Both the position numbers and the translations under genes were made by a program. Shown here one piece after another: positions 40,258 through 47,856 of a stretch of 64,000 nucleotides of DNA. Within the stretch, counting starts at the first letter, position 1, and each line of letters opens with the position of its first letter. Source of the DNA: Nocardioides sp. NBC_00368. GTDB lineage: Bacteria; Actinomycetota; Actinomycetes; Propionibacteriales; Nocardioidaceae. The DNA is taken from assembly GCF_036090055.1 (NCBI RefSeq), contig NZ_CP107970.1:1366501-1430500 (forward strand). The letters are read 5' to 3'. The notes beneath the pieces were generated by a model. That model was not told the origin of the DNA, did not search any database, and saw only the letters and a program-made list of their open reading frames with translations.

Positions 40258-41382
40258 ATGCGGCTCGCATCGTTCAATGTCGAGAACCTCTTCGCCCGGC
40301 CGAAGGCGATGGACACCGACGCGGCCGATGCCACGACGCGACGCACGATCCTGGCCGCCCACGCCCGCGTCTCCACTCTTCTCGCCCAGCCCAGCTACGA
40401 GGGGGATGAGCAGGAGATCCTGGAGAACCTCGAGAAGCTCGGACTGTTGAGGAGCGACGAGGCCCGGTTCGCACGGCTGCGGAAGCTGCGCGGCGCGCTG
40501 CTGAAACGGCCGCGATCGGGCGACGTGCAGCTGGTCGCGAAGGGACGCAACGACTGGGTCGGGTTCGTCGAGCTCAAGACCACCGCCGTCGACGAGGTCG
40601 CCACGGAGAACATCGCGCGCGTCTTCGCCGAGCTGCGGGCCGAGGTCGCGGTGGTCGTCGAGGCCGACGACCGGCCGGGCCTGCACATGTTCTCCCAGAC
40701 CCTCCTGCCGGAGGTCGGCGCCGAGGCGTACGAGCAGGTGATGGTCGTCGAGGGCAACGACGAGCGCGGCATCGATGTCGGTGTGATGGTCGGCGACGGC
40801 TATCGCCTCGTGCAGATGCGCACGCACATCTTCGACCGCGACGAGGAGGGTGTGATCTTCTCGCGGGACTGCTGCGAGTACCACCTCGACGCTCCCAGCG
40901 GCGTGCGGATCGTCGTGCTGGCCAACCACTTCAAGTCCAAGGGCTACTCGGAGAAGGGAGATCCGCAGGGCGCCAAGCGACGCGGCCGGCAGGCGGCGCG
41001 GGTCGCGGAGATCTACCGCGGGCTGCTCGAGGAGGGCATCGAGCACATCTGCGTCGCCGGTGACCTCAACGACTCCCCCACCAGCGAGTCCCTGAAGCCC
41101 CTGCTCTCCGTCGACGGGCTCGTCGACGCCAGCGAGCACGAGCACTGGGACTGGAACCACCGCCGTGGAACGTACGGTTCCGGCAACGAGGACGACAAGA
41201 TCGACTACCTGCTCCTCTCCCCCGCGCTGCGCGCGAAGCAGACCGGCGGCGGCGTCTTCCGCAAGGGCGTCTGGCACGGGCCCCGCACCAAGGACCCGTG
41301 GGACCTCTTCCCGACGCTCACCGCGGAGCAGCACGCGGCCTCCGACCACGCGTGTCTCTACGCCGACTTCACCGACCTGTGA
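40258..41382 (+). CDS. Endonuclease/exonuclease/phosphatase family protein
   Basis: A 374-residue EEP-fold enzyme: N-terminal RLASFNVENLFARP gives the Asn of the active site, later VVVEADDRPGL, IVVLANHFKSKGY (His), HICVAGDLNDSP (Asp-Asn) and the C-terminal SDHACLYADF (Asp-His). A middle stretch, about residues 35-95, is an insertion. Substrates of the family range from DNA to phospholipids. TAGCCT (40246-40251) overlaps the stop of the preceding gene and ends six bases before ATG, so it is leaderless. Confidence 0.87.
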   Translation: MRLASFNVENLFARPKAMDTDAADATTRRTILAAHARVSTLLAQPSYEGDEQEILENLEKLGLLRSDEARFARLRKLRGALLKRPRSGDVQLVAKGRNDWVGFVELKTTAVDEVATENIARVFAELRAEVAVVVEADDRPGLHMFSQTLLPEVGAEAYEQVMVVEGNDERGIDVGVMVGDGYRLVQMRTHIFDRDEEGVIFSRDCCEYHLDAPSGVRIVVLANHFKSKGYSEKGDPQGAKRRGRQAARVAEIYRGLLEEGIEHICVAGDLNDSPTSESLKPLLSVDGLVDASEHEHWDWNHRRGTYGSGNEDDKIDYLLLSPALRAKQTGGGVFRKGVWHGPRTKDPWDLFPTLTAEQHAASDHACLYADFTDL

Positions 41383-41429
41383 TCTGAAAGCCCCTCGTAC
41401 GCCGCCAGGATCTGCGTGAAATAGGGGCC

Positions 41430-42809
41430 ATGTGCCTCGGACACGGACACCAGCACGGACACCAGCACGGACACCAGCACGGACACCAGCACGGACACCA
41501 GCAGGCGCCTCTGCGGGCGATGAGCGGGCCACTCACGCGGCGTACGGCGCTGGGGGCGGCGGGAGCCGGCCTGCTGCTGGCGTCGATGTCGTCGATGTCG
41601 TCGGCGTTCACCAGAGCGGCGGCCTCGGCGACCGCTCGGCCCGGTGTGGGCGCCAGCCGGACGTCGCGGCTCTCGCACGGGACCACGCTGGTCCACGCCG
41701 ACCTGCACAACCACACGCTGATGTCCGACGGCTCCGGCGACCCGGACCTCGCCTTCGACTCGATGCGGAGCGCCGGGCTGGACGTCGCGGCGCTCACCGA
41801 TCACGCCACCGTCTCCGACAACATCCTCGGTGACGCGCTCGCGGGGCTGCTGCCGCCGGCGTACAAGCAGATCGGCGGGATCACCCGTTCGGACTGGGCC
41901 CGCACGCGCGAGCTGGCCGACGCAGCCAACGCCGACGGCACCTTCACCGCCATCCGCGGCTTCGAGTGGTCCGAACCGTTGTTGGGTCATATCAACGTGT
42001 GGGGAAGCGAGCACTTCACCGACATCGTCGACGTCGGCGCTATGCGCCCGTTCTTCGACTGGCTGATGCGCTCTCCCTCTACGCCGCTGATCGATGGCGG
42101 ATCGGACGGGATCGCCGGGTTCAACCATCCCGGGCGCGAGCCGTTCCGGTTCCAGGAGTTCCGCTTCGACGCCCGGGCGCGGGAGCGCATGGTGTCCCTG
42201 GAGATGTTCAACCGCGGCGACGACTACCTCTTCGAAGGCTATGCCGACGGCAAGACCTCTCCCCTGTGTCAGTGTCTCAACGCCGGCTGGCGCACCGGGA
42301 TCAGTGGTGTCACCGACGAGCACGGCACCGACTGGGGCCATCCGGAGGGCAAGGGGCGCACCGGGCTGTGGGTCGCCTCCCACGACCGCACCGGTGTCTT
42401 CGAGGCGATGCGCGCACGGCGGTTCTTCGCCACCCGCACCTCCGGGCTCCGGGTCGACGCGGTGGCTCGGCTGAACGGCGTGGAGCACCGGATGGGCTCG
42501 GTGATCCCCGGACGCGGCGGCGACATGCGGTTCGCCCTCGATCTGGCTCGTGACGAGGAGTGGGTCGGGCGCGAGCTCCACCTGCAGGTGCTGCGTCCCG
42601 GGCCGTCGGTGCCGGTGGTCGCGGACGTCGTGGCGTTCCGGGTCGGCGACCCCGTCTCGGTGACCGTTCCGGTCTCCTTCGACGACGGCGACTGGGTGCT
42701 GCTGCGGGTCAGCGACCCGTCCCAGCCCAACGCCACGCCCGGGCCGGAGGGCCATCCGTGCAACGACCTCGGTATCGCCTACACCAGCCCGTGGTGGCTG
42801 CAACCCTGA
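41430..42809 (+). CDS. Tat-exported PHP-type metallohydrolase with His-rich N-terminus
   Basis: A 459-residue protein. Residues 4-24 are GHGHQ repeats (12-bp DNA repeat). Then comes a twin-arginine signal, LTRRTALGAAGAGLLLAS (about 35-52), so the folded enzyme is exported by Tat. The PHP-like domain starts with VHADLHNHTLMSDGSG and has ALTDHATVSD (about 105-140), IRGFEWSE, and GFNHPGRE, giving the His/Asp/Glu metal set; the C-terminal 110 residues form a beta domain. It resembles the CehA/McbA phosphoesterase group. If the true start is the internal ATG at 41520 the repeat would be non-coding, but the repeat keeps the reading frame perfectly. Confidence 0.82.
   Translation: MCLGHGHQHGHQHGHQHGHQHGHQQAPLRAMSGPLTRRTALGAAGAGLLLASMSSMSSAFTRAAASATARPGVGASRTSRLSHGTTLVHADLHNHTLMSDGSGDPDLAFDSMRSAGLDVAALTDHATVSDNILGDALAGLLPPAYKQIGGITRSDWARTRELADAANADGTFTAIRGFEWSEPLLGHINVWGSEHFTDIVDVGAMRPFFDWLMRSPSTPLIDGGSDGIAGFNHPGREPFRFQEFRFDARARERMVSLEMFNRGDDYLFEGYADGKTSPLCQCLNAGWRTGISGVTDEHGTDWGHPEGKGRTGLWVASHDRTGVFEAMRARRFFATRTSGLRVDAVARLNGVEHRMGSVIPGRGGDMRFALDLARDEEWVGRELHLQVLRPGPSVPVVADVVAFRVGDPVSVTVPVSFDDGDWVLLRVSDPSQPNATPGPEGHPCNDLGIAYTSPWWLQP
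41445..41504 (+). repeat. 12-bp tandem repeat coding for GHQH
   Basis: Five head-to-tail copies of GGACACCAGCAC; the first four are identical and the last ends CAG. A preceding half unit (GGACAC) makes the array 41439-41504. The identical copies point to recent slippage. Confidence 0.9.
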
Positions 42810-42904
42810 GCTGTTTCCTGAGAAGGACGTCCGCAGTCTGAAGATGCGCTGAAGGTGGGCGTCCGGGCGGTGGTTGTGGGCCTCGACTGTGGCACGCTGG
42901 CGAG

Positions 42905-43096
42905 GTGAACGAGGTGTGGTACGTCATCGGGCTGGTCGCGGTCTCCGTGGCCGTGCTGGTGCTCGGGGTGTGGTTCGTGCGGCGCGAGATCCGAGACGAG
43001 GTCTCCTACGCGCCGCTGCTGTGGACCGGCTACGCGGTCGTGGCGGCATTCGTCGTCCTCGGGGTGCTGCGCACGTCCTGGGTGGTGCTCTCATGA
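42905..43096 (+). CDS. Small two-helix membrane protein
   Basis: A 63-residue protein with two membrane helices (VIGLVAVSVAVLVLGVWFV and LWTGYAVVAAFVVLGVL) and the connecting loop RREIRDEVSYAPL. GTG 42905 is the start. Its TGA overlaps the ATG of the MauE-like gene (ATGA), so the two are translated together. No known family recognised; it is probably a partner of the MauE-type protein. Confidence 0.65.
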   Translation: MNEVWYVIGLVAVSVAVLVLGVWFVRREIRDEVSYAPLLWTGYAVVAAFVVLGVLRTSWVVLS

Positions 43097-43620
43097 GGAC
43101 CCGCGCAGATCTGCTGGGCTGGATCGGCCTCGCCGGCCGCCTCTACCTCGGCTTCGTGTTCCTGGCCGCCGGGCTCGCCAAGCTGCCCGAGCCAGGGATC
43201 ACCGAGCAGGCGGTGCGTGGCTACCAGCTGCTGCCGTGGCAGCTGGCTCCTGCGTACGCCATCGCGATGCCGATCGCCGAGATCGTGCTCGGCGTGCTGC
43301 TCATCCTCGGCCTGTTCACCCGGACGGCGGCGGTGGCGACGGCGCTCGGCCTGTGCTCGTTCATCCTCGGGATCACCTCGGCCTGGGCGCGTGGGCTCAA
43401 CATCGACTGCGGCTGCTTCGGCGGTGGCGGCGCCTCGGCGGACCCCACCTACCTCGCCGACACCTTCCGCGATCTGGGCTGGCTCGCGATCGCGGTCTAT
43501 CTGATCCTCGTACGCCGCACCAAGCTCGCCCTCGACGACCTGCTGTTCCGACGGGGCACTCCGTCCGTGGAGGACTACAGCGCGAGCTCGAAGAAGACCG
43601 AGTTGGGGTCGAGCACGTAG
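43093..43620 (+). CDS. MauE/DoxX-like membrane protein
   Basis: A 175-residue protein with four helices and the MauE-type motif LNIDCGCFGG (about residues 110-119) plus GAAGLAKLPEPG-like LAAGLAKLPEP near residue 30. MauE-like proteins reduce or guide disulfides in extracytoplasmic proteins, normally with a thioredoxin-type partner that often follows the gene. No such partner is here: the next gene is a GNAT gene on the other strand, and the 3' end overlaps it by 46 bases. Coupled to the small gene upstream. Confidence 0.82.
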   Translation: MRTRADLLGWIGLAGRLYLGFVFLAAGLAKLPEPGITEQAVRGYQLLPWQLAPAYAIAMPIAEIVLGVLLILGLFTRTAAVATALGLCSFILGITSAWARGLNIDCGCFGGGGASADPTYLADTFRDLGWLAIAVYLILVRRTKLALDDLLFRRGTPSVEDYSASSKKTELGSST

Positions 43621-44045
43621 CTGCCGAAGGGCGGACGCTCGGTGAAGCCGTTGCCCGCGTACAGGCGCCGGGCGGGCTCGTAGAAGCCTTCGGTCCCGGT
43701 CTCGAGGAGCACCCGGCGAGCGCCCTGTGACCTGGCCTGCTCGATGAGGTGACGCAGCATCGCGGTCGCGATGCCACGGCCACGGGCGGCGGCCGTGGTG
43801 CGCATCGACTTGAGCTCGTAGTCGCCCTCGCCCAGCGACTTCAACGCGCCGCAGCCGACGAGCTCGGTGCCCTCCCAGGCAGACCAGAACGCGATCTCGG
43901 GCACCTTCAGCGCCTCGAGGTCGAGCGCGTGCACCGACTCGGCCGGCGTCACGGCGTACATGTCCTCCAGATGCTCCTCGAGGATCCGGATCACCTCGGG
44001 GCGGGTCAGGTCGTCGAGCTCGAAACGCAGTGAGAGCAGTGGCAC
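43575..44045 (-). CDS. GNAT-family N-acetyltransferase
   Basis: A 156-residue acetyltransferase: VGCGALKSLGEGDYELKSMRTTAAARGRGIATAMLRHLIEQAR with the acetyl-CoA loop (R-x-R-G-x-G/A near residues 87-92), then VLLETGTEGFYEPARRLYAGNGF and a C-terminal SVFFELAL. It belongs to the small putative acetyltransferase group with a conserved LKSM strand. GTG 44045 is the start. The substrate is not known. Confidence 0.87.
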   Translation of the reverse strand: MPLLSLRFELDDLTRPEVIRILEEHLEDMYAVTPAESVHALDLEALKVPEIAFWSAWEGTELVGCGALKSLGEGDYELKSMRTTAAARGRGIATAMLRHLIEQARSQGARRVLLETGTEGFYEPARRLYAGNGFTERPPFGSYVLDPNSVFFELAL

Positions 44046-44231
44046 GGCTGGAGGCTAGCCGAGTCCTCCCCTGTCGTGGCGTCGTGGGGTGCGACGAGGC
44101 TGGTGCAGTATCGCGGCTGGCAACCATCCTGTGCGATAGTGCGCGGCTCCGATGCTGGCGACGGATGTCGGCGGCATCGCCATCCGGGGTCGGTCGAGTG
44201 AGGATTCGGACGGCTCCCCTAGCATCTGGGC

Positions 44232-44960
44232 ATGCTGACTCGTATGCTTCCGGCCGCTGCGGCCGCTGCCCTGCTCCTGACGCTCTCCGCCTGTGGCTCC
44301 TCCGGCGGCTCCGGGGGCTCGGGTGACGCTCAGGAGAGCAAGGGCCCGAAGTCGAGCGAGTCGAGCGACTGGAAGTCGATCGTGAAGGCCGGCTCCACCA
44401 GCTGTGACTACGCCGAGGACCCGATGGGTGCCTCGAAGGAGGTGGACGCGCCCGACGAGACCGCGCAGTACACCGGCAAGGTCGCCGCCACCATCAACAC
44501 CTCCGTCGGCCCGCTCGCGGTCACCCTCGACGCCGACAAGGCGCCCTGCACCGTCAACTCGTTCCTCTCGCTGGCCTCGCAGGACTACTACGACGGCACC
44601 AGCTGCCACCGCCTCGGCAACAACCCCGGCTTCGCGCTGCTGCAGTGCGGCGACCCGACCGGCCAGGGCACCGGCGGTCCGGGCTACACCATCCCCGACG
44701 AGTTCGAGGACAGCGACACCTTCCCCGCCGGCACGCTCGCCATGGCCAACACCGGCCAGCCCAACTCCGGCGGCAGCCAGTTCTTCATGGTCTTCGGCGA
44801 CACCCAGCTCCCGCCCGCCTACACCGTCTTCGGCACCCTCGACGAGGCTGGCATCAAGACCCTCCAGGAGGTCGGCGAGGCCGGTGTGGCCGAGGCCGGC
44901 GCCGACGGCACCGGCGCTCCCAAGACGCCGGTCGAGTTCGAGACGATCACCGTCGACTGA
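44232..44960 (+). CDS. Lipoprotein peptidyl-prolyl isomerase (cyclophilin)
   Basis: A 242-residue secreted lipoprotein. The lipobox is LSAC with Cys 21 after a signal peptide; a Gly/Ser-rich linker follows to about residue 55. The cyclophilin domain starts at VAATINTSVGPLAVTLD and holds NSFLSLASQDYYDGTSCHRL, GPGYTIPDEFE, FPAGTLAMANTGQPNSGGSQFFMVFGDT (catalytic core) and YTVFGTLDEAG. It helps protein folding outside the membrane. TAGCAT (44220-44225) ends six bases before ATG. Confidence 0.9.
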   Translation: MLTRMLPAAAAAALLLTLSACGSSGGSGGSGDAQESKGPKSSESSDWKSIVKAGSTSCDYAEDPMGASKEVDAPDETAQYTGKVAATINTSVGPLAVTLDADKAPCTVNSFLSLASQDYYDGTSCHRLGNNPGFALLQCGDPTGQGTGGPGYTIPDEFEDSDTFPAGTLAMANTGQPNSGGSQFFMVFGDTQLPPAYTVFGTLDEAGIKTLQEVGEAGVAEAGADGTGAPKTPVEFETITVD

Positions 44961-44968
44961 TCACCCTT

Positions 44969-45076
44969 CGCCGAATCCGCACTTCTGGCGTGCCGAATCG
45001 GTGGCCGTGGGCGACGAAACGACAGTTTCGTCGCCCACAACTGCATTGTCGGCCCGCCATTTCTGCTGATTCGGCG
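44969..45076. repeat. Palindromic repeat with a 14-bp hairpin core
   Basis: Between convergent genes. The core is a perfect hairpin GTGGGCGACGAAAC (45007-45020), GACA, GTTTCGTCGCCCAC (45025-45038), good as a bidirectional terminator. Outer arms CGCCGAATC (44969-44977) and GATTCGGCG (45068-45076) pair, and the unit GCCGAATCCGCACTTCTGGCG resembles units of the 55882-55977 element. Confidence 0.7.
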
Positions 45077-45079
45077 GGG

Positions 45080-45553
45080 TCACGCGCGGCGGCGGGGTGG
45101 GTCGCGGCGCAGGACCTTCGGGAGGTACGCAGCGCCGGCGCTCTGCGCGGCCGCGGCGTCGCCGGGGTTGGAGATGCGGCAGCGCTGGAGCGAGAGGCAG
45201 CCGCAGCCGATGCAGGAGTCGAGGTTGTCGCGCAGGCGCTCGAGGGCGTGGATCTGCTCCTCGAGGCGCCGGCGCCAGTGCTTCGACATCCGGGCCCAGT
45301 CGGCCTTGGTGGGCGTGCGGTCCCCCGGCAGGCAGTCGAGCTCCGCCTTGATCTCGTCCAGCGACAGCCCGACGTTGGCAGCTGCCCGGATGAAGGCGAG
45401 GCGGCGCAGGACGCTGCGCTCGAACGTACGCTGTCCCCCGGCTGACCGCTCGGCCTGGATCAGCCCCTGGCTCTCGTAGTAGCGGACCGCGGACGCCGCG
45501 TAACCACTGCGCCGCGTCACCTCGCCCATCGTGAGCAGGTCGTGGGTGTTCAT
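45080..45553 (-). CDS. soxR: Redox-sensitive MerR-family activator SoxR
   Basis: A 157-residue regulator with a MerR winged HTH (LLTMGEVTRRSGYAASAVRYYESQGLI), a dimer helix and the four-Cys cluster CIGCGC-LSLQR-C: Cys 114, 117, 119 and 125. This CX2CXCX5C spacing holds the [2Fe-2S] cluster in SoxR. In actinobacteria SoxR senses redox-cycling compounds rather than superoxide in general. ATG 45553 is the start. The SoxR box lies 28-45 bases upstream, toward the divergent SDR gene. Confidence 0.93.
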   Translation of the reverse strand: MNTHDLLTMGEVTRRSGYAASAVRYYESQGLIQAERSAGGQRTFERSVLRRLAFIRAAANVGLSLDEIKAELDCLPGDRTPTKADWARMSKHWRRRLEEQIHALERLRDNLDSCIGCGCLSLQRCRISNPGDAAAAQSAGAAYLPKVLRRDPPRRRA

Positions 45554-45580
45554 CTCACTCTTTTCTGTCACAGGCCTTGA

Positions 45581-45598
45581 TCTCAAGTTCACTTTAGG
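45581..45598. promoter_or_regulatory. SoxR-binding box
   Basis: TCTCAAGTTCACTTTAGG matches the recalled SoxR consensus CCTCAAGTTAACTTGAGG at 15 of 18 positions. It is between TTGATC (45577-45582) and AATGCT (45602-45607), which are 19 bases apart, the long spacer of MerR-family promoters. This promoter points to the SDR gene. Confidence 0.75.
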
Positions 45599-45614
45599 TT
45601 GAATGCTAGCCAGC

Positions 45615-46313
45615 ATGAACAGATCACACAACGAAGTAGCCGTCGTCACCGGCGGCTCCGCCGGGCTCGGGCTCGCTCTCACCACGGCGCTCCTCGACAA
45701 GGGCTGGAACGTCGTCACCGACGCCCGCGACGCCGACCGCCTCCACACCTCGCTCCCGGACAGCGACCGGGTGACCACCTTGGCCGGCGACGTACGCGAC
45801 GGGGATCATCAGGACGCGATCGCCGCCGCCGTCGCGCGGCACGGGCGTCTGGACCTGCTCGTGCACAACGCCAGCGAGCTCGGCCCGATGCTTCCTCTCG
45901 CCGAGGTCCCCGAGAGCCTCTTCTCCAGCGTGCTCGAGACGAACCTGCTGGCCCCGCTCGCGCTCACCCAGCGACTCCTCCCCTACCTGATCGCCTCGCG
46001 CGGCACCCTCGTCGGCATCTCCAGCGACGCGGCGGTCGAGCACTACCCGACCTGGGGAACGTACGCAGCGAGCAAGGCCGCCCTCGACCACCTCGTCCTC
46101 ACCCTCGGTGACGAGAACGGCATCCGTGCCTATGCCGTCGACCCGGGCGACATGCGCACCGCGATGCACCAGGCCGCCTTCCCCGGCGAGGACATCTCCG
46201 ACCGACCGCTCCCGGAATCGGTCGTTCCGCACCTGCTCGCACTGCTTGCGGGCACTCAGCCCACAGGGCGCTACCGCGCCGCCGATCTCGCACCGATGGG
46301 AGCAACCCGATGA
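45615..46313 (+). CDS. Short-chain dehydrogenase/reductase
   Basis: A 232-residue SDR: nucleotide motif TGGSAGLGLAL (residues about 11-21), HNAS near 80, and the active-site Tyr and Lys in YAASK (about 152-156) with Ser at about 138 in GISSDAA. A classical SDR, NADP preference likely since DARDADR follows strand 2. ATG 45615 is preferred over 45603 because the SoxR-type -10 covers the latter. Overlaps the QueA homologue by four bases; the two form a SoxR-controlled operon. Confidence 0.88.
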   Translation: MNRSHNEVAVVTGGSAGLGLALTTALLDKGWNVVTDARDADRLHTSLPDSDRVTTLAGDVRDGDHQDAIAAAVARHGRLDLLVHNASELGPMLPLAEVPESLFSSVLETNLLAPLALTQRLLPYLIASRGTLVGISSDAAVEHYPTWGTYAASKAALDHLVLTLGDENGIRAYAVDPGDMRTAMHQAAFPGEDISDRPLPESVVPHLLALLAGTQPTGRYRAADLAPMGATR

Positions 46314-47371
46314 CCATGCTCGCCGAACGCCCGACCACCACGTTCCCCTTCCCCGAGGAGACGACCGCCCCAGCGCCCGCGGAGTGGCGCGGCCTCGAGC
46401 GCGACGGCGTGCGCCTGCTCGTGGCGACGCCGGGCGGCGTGCGACATGCCCGGTTCCGCAACCTTGCCGACCACCTCTCCCCCGGCGACCTGCTCGTGGT
46501 CAACGACTCGGTGACCGAGGCGCGACAGCTGGATGCCGACATGGTCGGGCGTGGCCGGGTCGTCCTCCACCTCGCCCAGCGCCTCGACACCGGCTGGGCC
46601 GTCGAGATCCGCTCCGCACCGGACGCCTCACGGTCCGTGCTCGACGCGACCGAGGGCGACGTCGTCGTGAGCGCGGGGCTCCGGGTCACCCTGCTCGAGC
46701 CCTACCCCGACGGCCGCCCGTCCTCACCCACAGGAGAGGGCAACCGGCTCTGGCGCGCGGAGGTCACCGGCGACGTGACTGCCGAGCTCGAGCGGTCCGG
46801 CCGACCGATCGCGTACGGCTATCTGGACCGGCGCTACCCGCTCGACGCCTATCAGACGGTCTTCGGGCACCGTCCCGGGAGCGCGGAGATGCCCTCGGCC
46901 GCCCGCCCGTTCACCCATCCGCTGGTCACCGAGCTGGTCACCCGCGGCATCCAGATCGCCCCGGTCACCCTGCACACCGGCGTCTCCTCGCAGGAGGCCG
47001 GCGAGGCCCCGGGCGCGGAGTGGTTCGAGGTCTCCGCGACCACGGCCCGGCTGGTCGAGCAGACCAGGTACGCCGGTGGCCGGATCGTCGCGGCCGGCAC
47101 CACCGTCACCCGGGCGCTGGAGTCGGCGGTCGTCCCGGCGACCGGTGCGGTGCAGGCGGCGAGCGGCTGGACGGACCGCGTGATCACGCCCGCCAACCCG
47201 CCGTACGTCGTCAACGGGCTGATCACCGGCTGGCACGACCCACAGGCCAGCCACCTGCTGCTCGTCGAGGCGGTCGCCGGTCCCGAGCTCACCCAGGCGG
47301 CCTACGACGCCGCTGTCGGCGAGGGCTACCTGTGGCACGAGTTCGGCGACTCCGCCCTCCTGCTCCCCTGA
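46310..47371 (+). CDS. S-adenosylmethionine:tRNA ribosyltransferase-isomerase homologue
   Basis: A 353-residue QueA-like protein. Family segments are RFRNLADHLSPGDLLVVNDSVTEAR, GYLDRRYPLDAYQTVFG, SAARPFTHPLVTELVTRGIQIAPVTLHTGVSS and the end YLWHEFGDSALLLP. QueA transfers the ribosyl part of SAM to preQ1 in tRNA. Actinobacteria often lack other queuosine genes, and no tgt or queC-F is near, so this may be a distinct activity. Here it is the second gene of a SoxR-controlled operon with an SDR, an unusual context. Confidence 0.8.
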   Translation: MTMLAERPTTTFPFPEETTAPAPAEWRGLERDGVRLLVATPGGVRHARFRNLADHLSPGDLLVVNDSVTEARQLDADMVGRGRVVLHLAQRLDTGWAVEIRSAPDASRSVLDATEGDVVVSAGLRVTLLEPYPDGRPSSPTGEGNRLWRAEVTGDVTAELERSGRPIAYGYLDRRYPLDAYQTVFGHRPGSAEMPSAARPFTHPLVTELVTRGIQIAPVTLHTGVSSQEAGEAPGAEWFEVSATTARLVEQTRYAGGRIVAAGTTVTRALESAVVPATGAVQAASGWTDRVITPANPPYVVNGLITGWHDPQASHLLLVEAVAGPELTQAAYDAAVGEGYLWHEFGDSALLLP

Positions 47372-47381
47372 GCGCCGAGGG

Positions 47382-47819
47382 TCAGGACAGGGCGCCCTCG
47401 CCGTAGCTCACGGGGGTGCCGACGGCGACGGTGCGGCCGACGGTGCACAGCCGGGTCTCGGACTTCTTGATCGCGTCCGGGAGGACGGTGCGGGCAGCGT
47501 CGCCGGCCTCACCCTCGGGGAAGGTGATGTCGAAGGTGACCGAGATGTCGACCAGGCGGTTGCCCTGCTCGTCGCGGATCTTCGTGGCCGCGGCGAGGGC
47601 CTCGAAGGTCTCCATCGGGGAGCGCTTCCCGGTGATGAAGTCGACGTCCAGAGCGCTGCAGCCGGCCAGGGCCGCGAGGAGCAGCTCGACCGGGGTGAAG
47701 TCGGGGTCGTCGCCGTGGCCGATCACCACGGTGCCTCCGCGCGCGTTGGTGGCACGGAAGCGGTGCTCGCCGATCTTCTCCAGGGATACCGAGCGCTGGT
47801 CTGCCGCATCAGAAGTCAT
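47382..47819 (-). CDS. OsmC-family protein
   Basis: A 145-residue OsmC/YhfA-type protein: GGTVVIGHGDDPDFTPVELLLAALAGCSALDVDFIT, with the active Cys in LAGCSALD (about residue 53) and a second Cys in ETRLCTVGRT (about 125). The pair is the peroxidatic/resolving set of OsmC. It probably detoxifies organic hydroperoxides. Convergent with the QueA homologue. ATG 47819 is the start. Confidence 0.88.
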   Translation of the reverse strand: MTSDAADQRSVSLEKIGEHRFRATNARGGTVVIGHGDDPDFTPVELLLAALAGCSALDVDFITGKRSPMETFEALAAATKIRDEQGNRLVDISVTFDITFPEGEAGDAARTVLPDAIKKSETRLCTVGRTVAVGTPVSYGEGALS

Positions 47820-47856
47820 GGGGTAAGAGTGCCACCTGCCCGTTAGCCTGTGCGAC

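Noticed and set aside
41439..41504. CRISPR-like array
   Set aside because: Repeats of 12 bp without spacers, in a coding frame; a tandem repeat, not CRISPR.
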